From Anaerolineales bacterium UBA2181 (GTDB taxonomy: Bacteria; Chloroflexota; Anaerolineae; Promineifilales; UBA4811), in assembly GCA_002328075.1 (NCBI GenBank), contig DCVT01000037.1:1-64000 (forward strand): a stretch of 64,000 nucleotides of DNA, written 5' to 3'. The position numbers were made by a program, and so were the translations under genes. Shown piece by piece: positions 17,667 through 26,324 of the stretch (position 1 is the stretch's first letter; the number at the start of each line of letters is the position of its first letter). Under the pieces are notes generated by a model that ran no database searches, had not been told where the DNA came from, and saw only the letters and a list, made by a program, of their open reading frames with translations.

Positions 17667-18071
17667 ATGGACGAAGAGACGTTGCTCAAGATCGGAACCG
17701 CCAAGCACACCGAGATATTTGGTGAGGGTGTGGCCGAGTGGCGAGAAAGGTTCAGGGGCATCAACCCGGATGCGGTTGACAACCTGATGAAGTACTGTTT
17801 TGGCGCCTACTATTGCCGGCCGGGTTTGGACCTCAAGACCCGCGAATTGTGCACCGTGACGGCGTTGGCGGTGCTGGCCCGGTGGCCGCAGCTCAAGAGC
17901 CACATCGGTGGGGCGCTGCGGGTGGGAGCCACCGAGCAAGAGGTGACCGAGGTGCTCCTGCAGATGCAAAACTATGCCGGTTGGCCCATCACCCTCACCG
18001 GTCTGGAGGTCGCGGCCGAGGCGTTTCGCGACTTTGCCGCCGAGAGCGCGGCCGCCAAGCCGGCCGAGTAG
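17667..18071 (+). CDS. Carboxymuconolactone decarboxylase (CMD) family protein
   Basis: The 134-residue protein starts at ATG 17667 with TTGGAGAG upstream. The CMD core reads 'LDLKTRELCTVTALAVL', 'QLKSHIGGALRVGAT' and 'YAGWP', matching the PcaC branch. The CxxC of AhpD-type peroxidases is absent. PcaC acts in protocatechuate degradation, but many operon-embedded members have no assigned role. It is in the middle of a ureide or pyrimidine-type operon, 31 bases after the aminotransferase and 22 before the dehydrogenase, so aromatic degradation is not implied. Confidence 0.75.
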   Translation: MDEETLLKIGTAKHTEIFGEGVAEWRERFRGINPDAVDNLMKYCFGAYYCRPGLDLKTRELCTVTALAVLARWPQLKSHIGGALRVGATEQEVTEVLLQMQNYAGWPITLTGLEVAAEAFRDFAAESAAAKPAE

Positions 18072-18093
18072 ACAGGTCCGTCTGGAGGCAGCC

Positions 18094-19125
18094 ATGAAGG
18101 CGTTGGTCAAAACCGCCAAGGGCGTCGGGCACATCGAGTACACGGACTTTCCCGAGCCGGAGCCGGGCCCGGGTCAGGTCAAGATCCGGGTCAAGGCCTG
18201 CGGGATCTGCGGCACCGACCTGCACATCCAGCACGATTCGTTCCCCAACTTTCCGCCCGTCGTGATGGGGCACGAGTTCAGCGGCGTGATCGAATCGCTG
18301 GGTCCGGGCGCCAAAGGCGTTGCCGTCGGCCAGCGGGTGGTTTCGGAGGTGCTCTATGATACCTGCCGCGAGTGCCGGGCCTGCAAAACGGGATACGACA
18401 ATCTCTGTCTGACCCGTCGCGGCCTCGGCTGGGCGGCCAACGGCGCTTTTGCCACCTTTACCGTGGTGGATGCGGACCGCGTCCATCCCATCCCCGATAC
18501 GCTCTCCTTCGAGGAGGCGGCCCTGGCCGAACCCTTGGCTTGCTGCGTGTGTGCGGTGTGCGAGCTGACCCAGGTGACCGCCGGGGACGTGGTTCTGGTC
18601 TCCGGGCCGGGGCCCATGGGGTTGCTCACCGTGCAGTGTGCGCTGGCCGAGGGCGGTTACGTCGTGGTGACCGGGATTGCGTCTGACGCCCTGAGGCTCC
18701 AACTGGCCCTCGATCTTGGTGCACACGAGGTCCTCAATGTTCAGACCGAGGACGTGGTCGGCCGGTTGCGCGAGTTGACCGGTGGCCTGGGCGCAGATGT
18801 GGTGTTCGAGTGCTCCGGGGCGGCCGCCGCTGCCCGTACCGGGCTGCAGGCGGCGCGCAAAGGCGGCAAGTACAGCCAGGTGGGGCTATTTGGACGTCCG
18901 GTCGAATTGGAGCTGGATCAGGTAGTGCTCAAAGAGCTGCGGCTATACGGCACCTTTAGCAGCAACTGGCGCGGGTGGGACCGCGGCCTGAGGCTGGCGG
19001 CCCAACGTCGGGTACGTCTCCGGCCCATCGTGTCACACATCTTTCCCTTGCCCGAGTGGGAAAAGGCTTTCGAGCTGGCGAGTTCGGGCCAGGGTCTCAA
19101 AATCCTGCTGGTGCCGGCCGAGTAA
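18094..19125 (+). CDS. Zinc-dependent medium-chain alcohol dehydrogenase
   Basis: The product has 343 residues (ATG 18094, GGAGG upstream). The catalytic-zinc motifs 'GICGTDLH' and 'VMGHEFSG' are present. The structural-zinc lobe has four cysteines in 'TCRECRACKTGYDNLC'. The Rossmann loop is 'VSGPGPMGLLTVQ' and residue A/D pairs beyond it are compatible with NAD(H). It resembles sorbitol and threonine dehydrogenases. In this operon it could oxidise a sugar or polyol moiety, or reduce a semialdehyde such as malonate semialdehyde produced by the aminotransferase; the choice is open. Confidence 0.82.
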   Translation: MKALVKTAKGVGHIEYTDFPEPEPGPGQVKIRVKACGICGTDLHIQHDSFPNFPPVVMGHEFSGVIESLGPGAKGVAVGQRVVSEVLYDTCRECRACKTGYDNLCLTRRGLGWAANGAFATFTVVDADRVHPIPDTLSFEEAALAEPLACCVCAVCELTQVTAGDVVLVSGPGPMGLLTVQCALAEGGYVVVTGIASDALRLQLALDLGAHEVLNVQTEDVVGRLRELTGGLGADVVFECSGAAAAARTGLQAARKGGKYSQVGLFGRPVELELDQVVLKELRLYGTFSSNWRGWDRGLRLAAQRRVRLRPIVSHIFPLPEWEKAFELASSGQGLKILLVPAE

Positions 19126-19235
19126 CGCCCAACAGGCGAAGGCTGAGGTCAAGGAGGTGGTGAGGAGGAAATCAATCCTGCGACTGGAAAGGTTACCGAG
19201 TGTTTGCCAAGCTTGATCGTTGGAAGGAGAACAAG

Positions 19236-20201
19236 ATGACGCAAAAATCCCTCAAAAAGAGCGTGCTGCTGTTGGTGACGATGGTGCTCATTACCACGGT
19301 GGCGCTCTCTGGCTGTAAAAAGGCAGAAGAAGAAGAAACGCTGCGGATCGCGCTGCCCTGGAACACCCATAACAACTGGACCATGACCACGCTGCACGAA
19401 TCCGCCATCGCCAAGGTCAAAGAGTTGGGCGCGGAGGCCATCCCGTCGGTGGCGGGTGGTGATGTCACCCAGCACGTGGCCAACATTGAGAACGCAATTC
19501 AGCAAGGCGTGGACGGCATGGTGGTCGGCGACGCCAACTGGGCGGACATCAAGGGCGCAGTGGACAGCGCCATCGCCAAGGGCATCCCGGTGGTCTCGGG
19601 CGACCTGGGCGCGGACACCGTGTTGGCCGATGTCACCTCGGATAACGGCCAGATTGGCAAGCTGATGGCCGAGGCGGTGGTCAAGCATATCGGCGAGACC
19701 GGCACGGTCGTCCTGATCTACGAGCCCGGCTATGCCCCGGTGGACATCCGGATGGACGGCTTTACCGCTGAGATCAGCAAGCATTCGGGCATCAAGGTGC
19801 TCGGCCCGTTCCCCGCCCGCTGGCCCAACCAGGTGCCGGAGGCCAAGGCCCAGATGGAGGCGCTGCTCACCCAGTATCCCGCCGGCCAGATCAACGCGGT
19901 GGTGGCCAGCTATGACAGTCAGGGCGTCGGCGCGGCGCAGGCAATTCAGGAGGCCGGCCGCACCGAGATCGTTGTCATCGGCGCGGACGGCGACCGCGAG
20001 GTATTGGAATCCATCATGGCAGGCGGCCCCTTTGTTTTTACCGTGGCGCAGGACATGGCCGCCATGGGCTCCAGAGCGGCCGAGATCGTGATCGGCAAGC
20101 TGCAGGGCAAGGAGGTCGAGACTGGGGTGGTGTACGTGCCCGCCATTCCGGTGGACTCGAGCAACGCCAAGGCCATCTTTGACGAGCGCTTTGGTCAGTA
20201 G
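19236..20201 (+). CDS. Sugar/nucleoside-type ABC substrate-binding lipoprotein
   Basis: The start ATG 19236 has GGAAGGAG upstream, and the further in-frame GTG at 19200 is less likely. The 321-residue product has a lipobox 'LSGC' (Cys about 27) and a Peripla_BP_4 fold: 'ENAIQQGVDGMVVGDAN', 'AIAKGIPVVSGD', 'VTSDNGQIGKLMAEAV' and 'VVASYDSQGVGAAQAI' are typical ribose-binding-protein-like segments. It is the receptor for the ATPase and two permeases encoded next. A hairpin at 20218-20249 separates it from them. Confidence 0.85.
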   Translation: MTQKSLKKSVLLLVTMVLITTVALSGCKKAEEEETLRIALPWNTHNNWTMTTLHESAIAKVKELGAEAIPSVAGGDVTQHVANIENAIQQGVDGMVVGDANWADIKGAVDSAIAKGIPVVSGDLGADTVLADVTSDNGQIGKLMAEAVVKHIGETGTVVLIYEPGYAPVDIRMDGFTAEISKHSGIKVLGPFPARWPNQVPEAKAQMEALLTQYPAGQINAVVASYDSQGVGAAQAIQEAGRTEIVVIGADGDREVLESIMAGGPFVFTVAQDMAAMGSRAAEIVIGKLQGKEVETGVVYVPAIPVDSSNAKAIFDERFGQ

Positions 20202-20217
20202 TTCCCCTTGATCGGAT

Positions 20218-20249
20218 GATCTTCCCCGCCTCCCGGTGCGGGGAAGATC
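20218..20249 (+). terminator. Hairpin between binding-protein and ATPase genes
   Basis: A perfect 12-bp stem (gatcttccccgc / gcggggaagatc) with an 8-base loop lies 16 bases after the binding-protein stop. Only 'gttcct' follows, so it is not a classical terminator. Such hairpins commonly stabilise the upstream mRNA or partly terminate, giving more binding protein than membrane components. Confidence 0.55.
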
Positions 20250-20296
20250 GTTCCTCGGCTGGCAACAGGACCCGAAACGGGTAGGTAGGAAGCAGG

Positions 20297-21826
20297 GTGC
20301 ACGATCCACCTTCAACGGAGCAACGCGTCCTGGCGATGCACAACATCTCCAAGGACTTTCCCGGAGTGCGGGCGCTGGACCACGTCGATTTCAGCTTGCA
20401 CGGCGGCGAAATTCACGCGCTGGTGGGCGAAAATGGGGCCGGCAAATCCACGCTGATCAAAGTACTCACCGGCATCTATGCCTGCGATGAGGGGTGCATT
20501 GAGCTCGACGGCCGCGAGGTGCACGTGCGCTCCACGCGGCAGATGCAGGACCTGGGCGTCGCCTGCATCTACCAGGAGCTGAACCTCATCCCTCACTTTG
20601 ACGTTGCCCAGAACATCTTTTTGGGCGCCGAACCGCGGGGAAAACTGGGACTGGTGCGCTGGTCCGAGATGTACCGGGAGGCCGAGCGGCTGTTGGGCAC
20701 CTTGGGAGTCTCGCTCGACCTGCGCGTGCCGGTGCGCAAGCTAGGTTTCGGACAACGGCAGATGGTCATCATTGCACGGGCGCTGCTGCACAACCCGACC
20801 ATTTTCGTGCTGGACGAGCCCACCGCCATGTTGACGCGCGCCGAAATCGGCTACCTGTTTGGTCTGCTGGAGCGCCTCAAGGAGCAAGGGGTGGGCATTC
20901 TCTACATCTCGCACCGAATGGAAGAGGTGTTTGAGATTGCCGACCGGGTGACGGTGATGCGAGACGGCAAAAACGTGGCGAGCCTCCAAGTGGCGGAGAC
21001 CAACCCGGACCAGGTGATCTCGCTGATGGTTGGTCGGCAACTGGACGACATGTTTCCCAAGACCGACCTCGAGATCGGGCCACAGCTCCTGGCGGTTGGC
21101 GGCATGGGCGACGGCGCGCTGGTGCAGGATGTCTCCTTTGAGGTGCGTGCCGGTCAGGTGGTCGGAATCTATGGGGTTCTGGGTTCGGGCACGGCCGAAC
21201 TGGCGGGCATGCTGGCCGGCGATCGGCCGTTGGCGGCCGGCAAGATGTTGGTGCGGGGTGAGCCGACCACGTTTCGCTCCCCGCATCACGCGCTCCGCGA
21301 TGGAATCGCCCTCATTCCCAAGGATCGCCGTGACGAAGGATTGGTCCTCTCCTTCACCGTCCGCGAAAACATGACGCTGGCCGGCCTTGGCCGCTGGGTG
21401 AGCGCGGGTCTTATCCGGAGCCGCGAGGAAAAGGCGGTGACTCGGGATCAGATCGAGGCGCTCAACGTTCGGACCTACGGCGCGGAGCAGGTGGTGCAGG
21501 AGTTGAGCGGCGGCAATCAACAAAAGGTGGTCATCGCCAAGGCCATGCTCTCCCAAGCCCAGGTCTATGTATTTGACGAGCCCACTCGCGGGGTGGACGT
21601 GGGCGCCAAAATCGAGATCTATCGGCTGATCAGCCGACTCCTGCAAGGAGGTGCCGGGGTCATCCTGTTTTCCTCCGAACTCCCCGAGATTCTCCACATT
21701 ACCGACCGGGTGATGGTCATGTTCCGCGGCCGGATGGTGCTGGACAAGTTGACCCAACAGACTGACGCCGACGAGCTACTCATGTATGCGCTCAAGGGCG
21801 AAGCGAGCGAGACTGATGTCAGCTAG
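20297..21826 (+). CDS. Sugar/nucleoside ABC transporter double ATP-binding protein (RbsA/MglA type)
   Basis: The 509-residue protein has two fused nucleotide-binding domains. Domain 1 (about 14-240) has Walker A 'GENGAGKST', 'LGFGQRQMVIIARAL' at the signature and 'FVLDEPTAML'. Domain 2 (about 260-500) has a degenerate Walker A ('YGVLGSGTAELAG') but an intact signature 'LSGGNQQKVVIAKAM' and 'VYVFDEPTRGVDVG'. This asymmetry is normal for RbsA, MglA and nucleoside RnsB ATPases. The start is GTG 20297. The 3' end overlaps the first permease gene by 11 bases. Confidence 0.9.
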   Translation: MHDPPSTEQRVLAMHNISKDFPGVRALDHVDFSLHGGEIHALVGENGAGKSTLIKVLTGIYACDEGCIELDGREVHVRSTRQMQDLGVACIYQELNLIPHFDVAQNIFLGAEPRGKLGLVRWSEMYREAERLLGTLGVSLDLRVPVRKLGFGQRQMVIIARALLHNPTIFVLDEPTAMLTRAEIGYLFGLLERLKEQGVGILYISHRMEEVFEIADRVTVMRDGKNVASLQVAETNPDQVISLMVGRQLDDMFPKTDLEIGPQLLAVGGMGDGALVQDVSFEVRAGQVVGIYGVLGSGTAELAGMLAGDRPLAAGKMLVRGEPTTFRSPHHALRDGIALIPKDRRDEGLVLSFTVRENMTLAGLGRWVSAGLIRSREEKAVTRDQIEALNVRTYGAEQVVQELSGGNQQKVVIAKAMLSQAQVYVFDEPTRGVDVGAKIEIYRLISRLLQGGAGVILFSSELPEILHITDRVMVMFRGRMVLDKLTQQTDADELLMYALKGEASETDVS

Positions 21827-22805
21827 CACGACTGCGGTTTCCGGGCCGGCTCTCAGCCGGCGCCAACGGCTGTTCATTTTCCTGGGCAACTATGGGACGC
21901 TGATCGGTATGCTGCTGGTCTTTCCCATCATCGCGATGCTGGAGCCCAGGTTTCTCTCAACCGGTAACATGCTAAACATCCTGCGCCAGGCAGCGACCCT
22001 CACGTTGGTGGCGTTGGGGTTAACCTTTGTGCTGGCAGCGGGCGTCTTTGATATTTCGGTGGGCGGCACCGCCGGCCTATGCAGCATCGTGGCGGCGCTG
22101 ATCCTCGCCCGTGGGTATGGGTTCCCGCTGGCGGTGGCTGGCGCCCTGCTCACCGGTCTCATGGTCGGCATCATCAATGGCTTTCTGGTGGCACGTCTGC
22201 ACATCAACGATTTTCTGGCCACCGTCGCCATGATGTTTATCACCATTGGGATGGATGTGTTGCTCTCCAAAGGCGCCAACGTCCATATTGACTTTGAGTA
22301 TGCGGCCGAGTTGCGCCTGCTGGGCAAGGGGGACGTGCTGGGGATGCCCGCCGCCACCCTGCTGCTGATTGCGGTGGCCCTGGTCTGCCACGTGATCCTG
22401 GACCGCAGCAGCCTTGGCAGGCGGCTCTATGCTATCGGCGGCAACCCGCGGGCGGCACACCTCTCGGGAGTCCACGTGGAACGGTTGCGCTGGGCCGCCT
22501 TTATTCTCTGCGCCCTGGTGGTCGCCGTGGGCGGATTCATGCTCTCGGCGCGGTTGGAGGGCGGCAAGCCGCGAGCCGGCGAGGCGTTGTTGGGCGACAG
22601 CATCGCCGCCGCATCTATCGGCACCACCTTTTTGCGCCGCGGTCGTCCCCACGTCCTTGGCACCGTCCTGGGCGGGATCTTTTTGGCGACCCTGGCCAAC
22701 GGGTTTGTCTTTCTGAACATCCCGTTCTATTACCAGTACATTGTCCGCGCGTTTGCCATCGTCGGCGCGGTGGCGTTTTCGGGAATGCGGCTACAACAAC
22801 GCTAA
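21816..22805 (+). CDS. ABC transporter permease 1, RbsC type
   Basis: The 329-residue membrane protein starts at ATG 21816, inside the ATPase gene. BPD_transp_2 family hallmarks are 'GVFDISVGGTAGLCSIVAAL' and 'AIGGNPRAAHLSGVHVERL' (coupling loop). About nine hydrophobic helices are predicted. Together with the next gene it gives two different permeases for one ATPase, as in autoinducer-2 (LsrCD) and nucleoside (RnsCD) transporters, rather than the RbsC homodimer. Confidence 0.88.
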   Translation: MSASTTAVSGPALSRRQRLFIFLGNYGTLIGMLLVFPIIAMLEPRFLSTGNMLNILRQAATLTLVALGLTFVLAAGVFDISVGGTAGLCSIVAALILARGYGFPLAVAGALLTGLMVGIINGFLVARLHINDFLATVAMMFITIGMDVLLSKGANVHIDFEYAAELRLLGKGDVLGMPAATLLLIAVALVCHVILDRSSLGRRLYAIGGNPRAAHLSGVHVERLRWAAFILCALVVAVGGFMLSARLEGGKPRAGEALLGDSIAAASIGTTFLRRGRPHVLGTVLGGIFLATLANGFVFLNIPFYYQYIVRAFAIVGAVAFSGMRLQQR

Positions 22806-22828
22806 ACGGCGACGGATCGAGGTACCCG

Positions 22829-23794
22829 ATGAAATCCAACGAAAACGTACGCCGTGGGGCCGGGGACTTGATTGCCCGGTATGGCACGCTGGGCCTGATG
22901 GCGCTGGTCTGCCTCTTTCTTGCCATCTCCGTCCCCGCTTTCATTCAGCCGTCGAACCTCTTTGACGTCTTGCGTCAGGTGGCGGTGGTTGGCATCATGG
23001 CCTGCGGGCTCACCTACGCCGTGGCAGCCGGCGGGTTTGATCTCTCGGTGGGTTCGGTCGCCGCGCTCAGCACCGTGTTTGTGGCCTGGCTATTGGTGCG
23101 CAACGTGCCGGTGCTGGCTGCGCTGCTGGTTGTGCTCGCAGTGGGTGCTGCCTGTGGCTGGGCCAACGGTCTGTTCTGTGCCCGCCTCCGCATTGTTCCC
23201 TGGGTGGGGACGCTGGCCACCATGCTGGCCGTGGTGGGTCCTCAGTTCATGCTCACCGGCGGCGGCAGCCAGATACCCGGCGGGCTGGGCCCGAAACAGC
23301 CCCTGATGGACTTTTTGGGTAAGGGATTTCTCGGACCGGTGCCGGTCGCTGCGCTGGTCATGCTCCTGGTGGCGGCTGTGGCCGAGATCGTTCTCTCCAA
23401 GACCGCGCTGGGCCAGCACATGTACGCGGCCGGCGGCGACCGGGTGGCGGCCGAGACCTGCGGTATCGACTCCCGGCGGGTTTTGTGGCTGGCTTATATC
23501 TTTTCCGGCGTGCTCGCCGCCGGCTCTGGGCTGCTCATGGCGGCGCGGATGGGGCTGGGCCAGGTGCGTATCGGCGAACCCTACCTGATGGACGCCATCG
23601 CCGCCGTCTTTTTGGGCAGCACCGTCATCAAGGAGGGCCGGCCGCACATCCTGGGCACCATCGTCGGGGCCATCTTTATGGGCATCATGTTCAACGGCCT
23701 GACGCTGTTGCACACGCCGTATTGGGGTTTCTATCTCTTTCGTGGCATCATGGTCTTTGCCGCCGTGGCCCTCTCGGGCTTTCGGTCCCGTTGA
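22829..23794 (+). CDS. ABC transporter permease 2, RbsC type
   Basis: The 321-residue protein is a paralogue of the preceding permease, with 'AAGGFDLSVGSVAALSTVF', the coupling loop 'YAAGGDRVAAETCGIDSRR' and 'FLGSTVIKEGRPHILGT'. GAGG lies before ATG 22829. The 23-base gap from permease 1 and similar length imply an obligate heterodimer. Confidence 0.88.
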   Translation: MKSNENVRRGAGDLIARYGTLGLMALVCLFLAISVPAFIQPSNLFDVLRQVAVVGIMACGLTYAVAAGGFDLSVGSVAALSTVFVAWLLVRNVPVLAALLVVLAVGAACGWANGLFCARLRIVPWVGTLATMLAVVGPQFMLTGGGSQIPGGLGPKQPLMDFLGKGFLGPVPVAALVMLLVAAVAEIVLSKTALGQHMYAAGGDRVAAETCGIDSRRVLWLAYIFSGVLAAGSGLLMAARMGLGQVRIGEPYLMDAIAAVFLGSTVIKEGRPHILGTIVGAIFMGIMFNGLTLLHTPYWGFYLFRGIMVFAAVALSGFRSR

Positions 23795-23827
23795 GTTCCT
23801 GGGTCGCGCCAGGGGTAAGGAGGCAGG

Positions 23828-24130
23828 ATGGCTGGGATTGCGTTTGTAGTGCTCTCGCCGGGTGCGGACCCGGACGAACATCAGGTGGTGCTGTCGACGC
23901 CCGCGTTTGACCTGACGGTGGTTGCCGTGCCGGACTATACCGCCGCCATCCAGGCGGCCAAGCGCCTTCTCCAGTCCGGCATCGAGACCATCGAGCTGTG
24001 CGGCGGGTTTGGCCACGGCGGCGTGGCCCAGGTCTGCCAGGCGGTGCCGGAGGCGCATGTTGGAGTCGTCCGCTTTGACGGCCACCCCGGACTGAAAGGA
24101 AAGAGCGGCGATGCGTTCTTTGCCGGCTGA
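23828..24130 (+). CDS. DUF6506-type small protein
   Basis: The 100-residue protein has a consensus ribosome-binding site (AAGGAGG). It is compact, with 'FVVLSPGADPDEH', 'DLTVVAVPDYTAAI', 'IELCGGFGHGG' and 'VGVVRFDGHPGL'. I recognise the pattern as the family labelled DUF6506, which has no known function and tends to sit near dehydrogenase or catabolic genes. The conserved 'ELCGGFGHGG' Cys/His cluster could be an active or metal-binding site (inference). It overlaps the next dehydrogenase gene by 20 bases, so the two are probably translated in fixed ratio. Confidence 0.6.
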   Translation: MAGIAFVVLSPGADPDEHQVVLSTPAFDLTVVAVPDYTAAIQAAKRLLQSGIETIELCGGFGHGGVAQVCQAVPEAHVGVVRFDGHPGLKGKSGDAFFAG

Positions 24131-25229
24131 GATGCAGGCGCTCCTGTGGGACGGTAGCGCCTATCCCGAAGGGCTGCGCTGGTCTACTCTGCCGCGGCCG
24201 CAACCGGCGCCGGGCTGGGTGATCCTGCACAACCGTGCCACCGGCATCTGCGGTTCGGACCTGCACTACCTTTCGGGCGGCATGCGACACCAGGTGCCGG
24301 ATGCCAACCTACCGGCCGTCTTGGGCCACGAGAACGCCGGCGTCGTGGTGGAAGTAGGGCCCGGCGTCGAGGGCTGGGCGGTGGGCGACCGCGTGGCAGC
24401 CGAACCGCTCCACCCCTGCGCCACCCAGAACCTGGGGCCCTGCCCGGCTTGCCAGGCAGGCCAATATCATCTCTGCGCCCACCTGGGGCACGTCGGCATC
24501 CCGGCGAATCTCCGCCTGCCTGGCGGTTTCGGCCCCTATTCGCCGGTTCACGCCGGCTGCCTCTTTCGGCTGCCGGACCACGTTTCCCTGGAGGACGCCG
24601 CCATTCTGGACGTCCTGGCCTGCTGCGTCCACGCGCTCCGGTTGGGCGACCCCAACCCGGGTCAGGTGGCGCTGGTGCTGGGCTGCGGCGCCATCGGCCT
24701 GGACATGCTGCAGACGCTGCGGGCCGTCGGCGTGACCGACGTGCTGGCGGTAGCGCGGTACCCGTTTCAGGCCGCGCTGGCGCGACAGATGGGAGCGGCC
24801 GAGGTGGTCTGCCTGGAGGATCAGCCGGACGCGGTCTCGGCCATTCGCCACCTAGCCGGGCGGGTGGATCAGGTCTACGAGTGCGTCGGCGGCTCAGCCG
24901 ACACCGTGCAGCAGGCCGTTGACATCTGTCGGCCGGGCGGCAGAATCATTGTGCTGGGCTTTTTCAACGCAATCCGGCCGGTCAACCTGTGCACCTTTTT
25001 CCTCAAAGAGTTGGATATCCAGGCCGCCGACGGCTATTCTATGTGGGGCGAGCGCCGCGAGTTCGGGATGGCGCTCGAGCTCCTCGCCCGCGGCCAGGTG
25101 GATCACCGCGCCCTCGTCACCCACCGGTACCCGCGGGATGAGTGGGCCACCGCGCTGGCGGTGGCTTTTGACAAGCGCCGGCACCAGAGCACCAAAGTTG
25201 TTCTTACTGCCCCGGAACTGGGGAGTTGA
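24111..25229 (+). CDS. Second zinc-type medium-chain dehydrogenase
   Basis: This 372-residue protein has catalytic-zinc motifs 'GICGSDLHY' and 'LGHENAGVV', and a zinc lobe 'GPCPACQAGQYHLC' preceded by a displaced Cys ('HPCATQ'). The NAD-binding loop is 'LGCGAIGLDMLQ'. It is only distantly similar to the dehydrogenase at 18094, so the two probably have different substrates. ATG 24111 lies within the DUF6506 gene, preceded by AAAGG. Confidence 0.8.
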   Translation: MRSLPAEMQALLWDGSAYPEGLRWSTLPRPQPAPGWVILHNRATGICGSDLHYLSGGMRHQVPDANLPAVLGHENAGVVVEVGPGVEGWAVGDRVAAEPLHPCATQNLGPCPACQAGQYHLCAHLGHVGIPANLRLPGGFGPYSPVHAGCLFRLPDHVSLEDAAILDVLACCVHALRLGDPNPGQVALVLGCGAIGLDMLQTLRAVGVTDVLAVARYPFQAALARQMGAAEVVCLEDQPDAVSAIRHLAGRVDQVYECVGGSADTVQQAVDICRPGGRIIVLGFFNAIRPVNLCTFFLKELDIQAADGYSMWGERREFGMALELLARGQVDHRALVTHRYPRDEWATALAVAFDKRRHQSTKVVLTAPELGS

Positions 25230-25258
25230 CAGTCAATAGATGGAGCAAATCTCACGTC

Positions 25259-26302
25259 ATGAAGACCGACACCTGGAAGAACCGCGATTTCATTACCACG
25301 CTTGACTATACCCGGCAGGAGCTCGAGACTCTGCTGGGCGTAGCCGCCGAGCTGAAACAGGATTTCCTGCTGGGCAAGCCCCACGACCACCTGTTGCGCA
25401 AGACACTGTTCATGGTCTTTTACAACGCCAGCCTGCGCACCCGCAATAGCTTTGAGGCCGGCATGACTCAATTGGGCGGGCACGCCCACTTTTTGGACCA
25501 GGAAAAGATCTATTCGCCCGCGCTGCCCGGCCAGCAGGCTGCGCGGCACAGCGAAGAGATCGCCGACACTGCCCGGACGCTCAGCCGGATGGGCCACGGC
25601 ATCGCCATTCGTTGTTTCGGCAGCGCAGTGAGCTGGGTCTGGGGCATGGGCAACCAGGTGATGCAAGAGTTTGCCAAATGGTCGGATATCCCGGTCATCA
25701 ACATGGAGGACGACTGGTACCATCCCTGCCAGGGCATGGCCGACATCATGACCATCAAGGAAAAGCTGGGCGACCTTCAGGGGCGCAAGCTGGTGATGTC
25801 CTGGGCCTACGCGCCGGATACCAAAAAGCCCCTGAGCGTGGCCCACAGCATGCTGGCGGTGGCCAGCAAGTTCGGCATGGAGTTGGTGCTGGCTCACCCG
25901 GCCGGTTATGAACTTCACCCGACCGTGCTGGAGGGCGTCCGCGCCAACGTGGCTCGTCACGGCGGCTCGTTCCAGATTATGGACGATATGGACGAAGCCT
26001 GCCGCAACGCGGATGTGGTGTACGCCAAGTCGTGGACTGCGCTCCAGTACTGGCCGCCGACAACGGACAAGCTAGATGACTCCGGTCTGCAGGCGCTGGC
26101 CGATGGCCACAAGGACTGGATCTGCGACGGCCGGCGAATGGGCCTGGCCAAAAAGAGCGCCTTCTACCTGCACTGCCTGCCCTGTAACCGCGACCATGAG
26201 GTGACGCGCGAGGTCATTGATGGTCCCCAATCGGCCGTGTTTGATCAGGCGGAGAACCGGCTACACGCGCAAAAGGCAGTCATGAGCCTTTTGATGCGCT
26301 AA
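25259..26302 (+). CDS. Carbamoyltransferase (N-acetylornithine-transcarbamylase/YgeW-like branch)
   Basis: The protein has 347 residues from ATG 25259; a TTG at 25226 overlapping the preceding stop is an alternative start. The carbamoyl-phosphate loop is 'SLRTR' (residues 58-62) followed by 'NSFEAGMTQLGG', as in N-acetylornithine and N-succinylornithine carbamoyltransferases; 'VINMEDDWYHPCQGMAD' is the HPxQ motif with Cys; 'HCLPCNR' (about 305-311) is the substrate loop. Segments such as 'KPLSV', 'LAHPAGYEL' and 'HKDW' resemble YgeW of the E. coli purine/ureide cluster. No arginine-biosynthesis gene is near, and it lies 22 bases before the hydantoinase. A catabolic, phosphorolytic role on a carbamoylated amine is therefore inferred; acceptor unknown. 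Confidence 0.75.
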   Translation: MKTDTWKNRDFITTLDYTRQELETLLGVAAELKQDFLLGKPHDHLLRKTLFMVFYNASLRTRNSFEAGMTQLGGHAHFLDQEKIYSPALPGQQAARHSEEIADTARTLSRMGHGIAIRCFGSAVSWVWGMGNQVMQEFAKWSDIPVINMEDDWYHPCQGMADIMTIKEKLGDLQGRKLVMSWAYAPDTKKPLSVAHSMLAVASKFGMELVLAHPAGYELHPTVLEGVRANVARHGGSFQIMDDMDEACRNADVVYAKSWTALQYWPPTTDKLDDSGLQALADGHKDWICDGRRMGLAKKSAFYLHCLPCNRDHEVTREVIDGPQSAVFDQAENRLHAQKAVMSLLMR

Positions 26303-26324
26303 GACTGCGGGCAGAGTTGCGGCT

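Noticed and set aside
17667..18071. Aromatic (protocatechuate) degradation suggested by the CMD-family gene
   Set aside because: No ring-cleavage dioxygenase, lactonizing enzyme or CoA-transferase is present; the family is common outside aromatic pathways.
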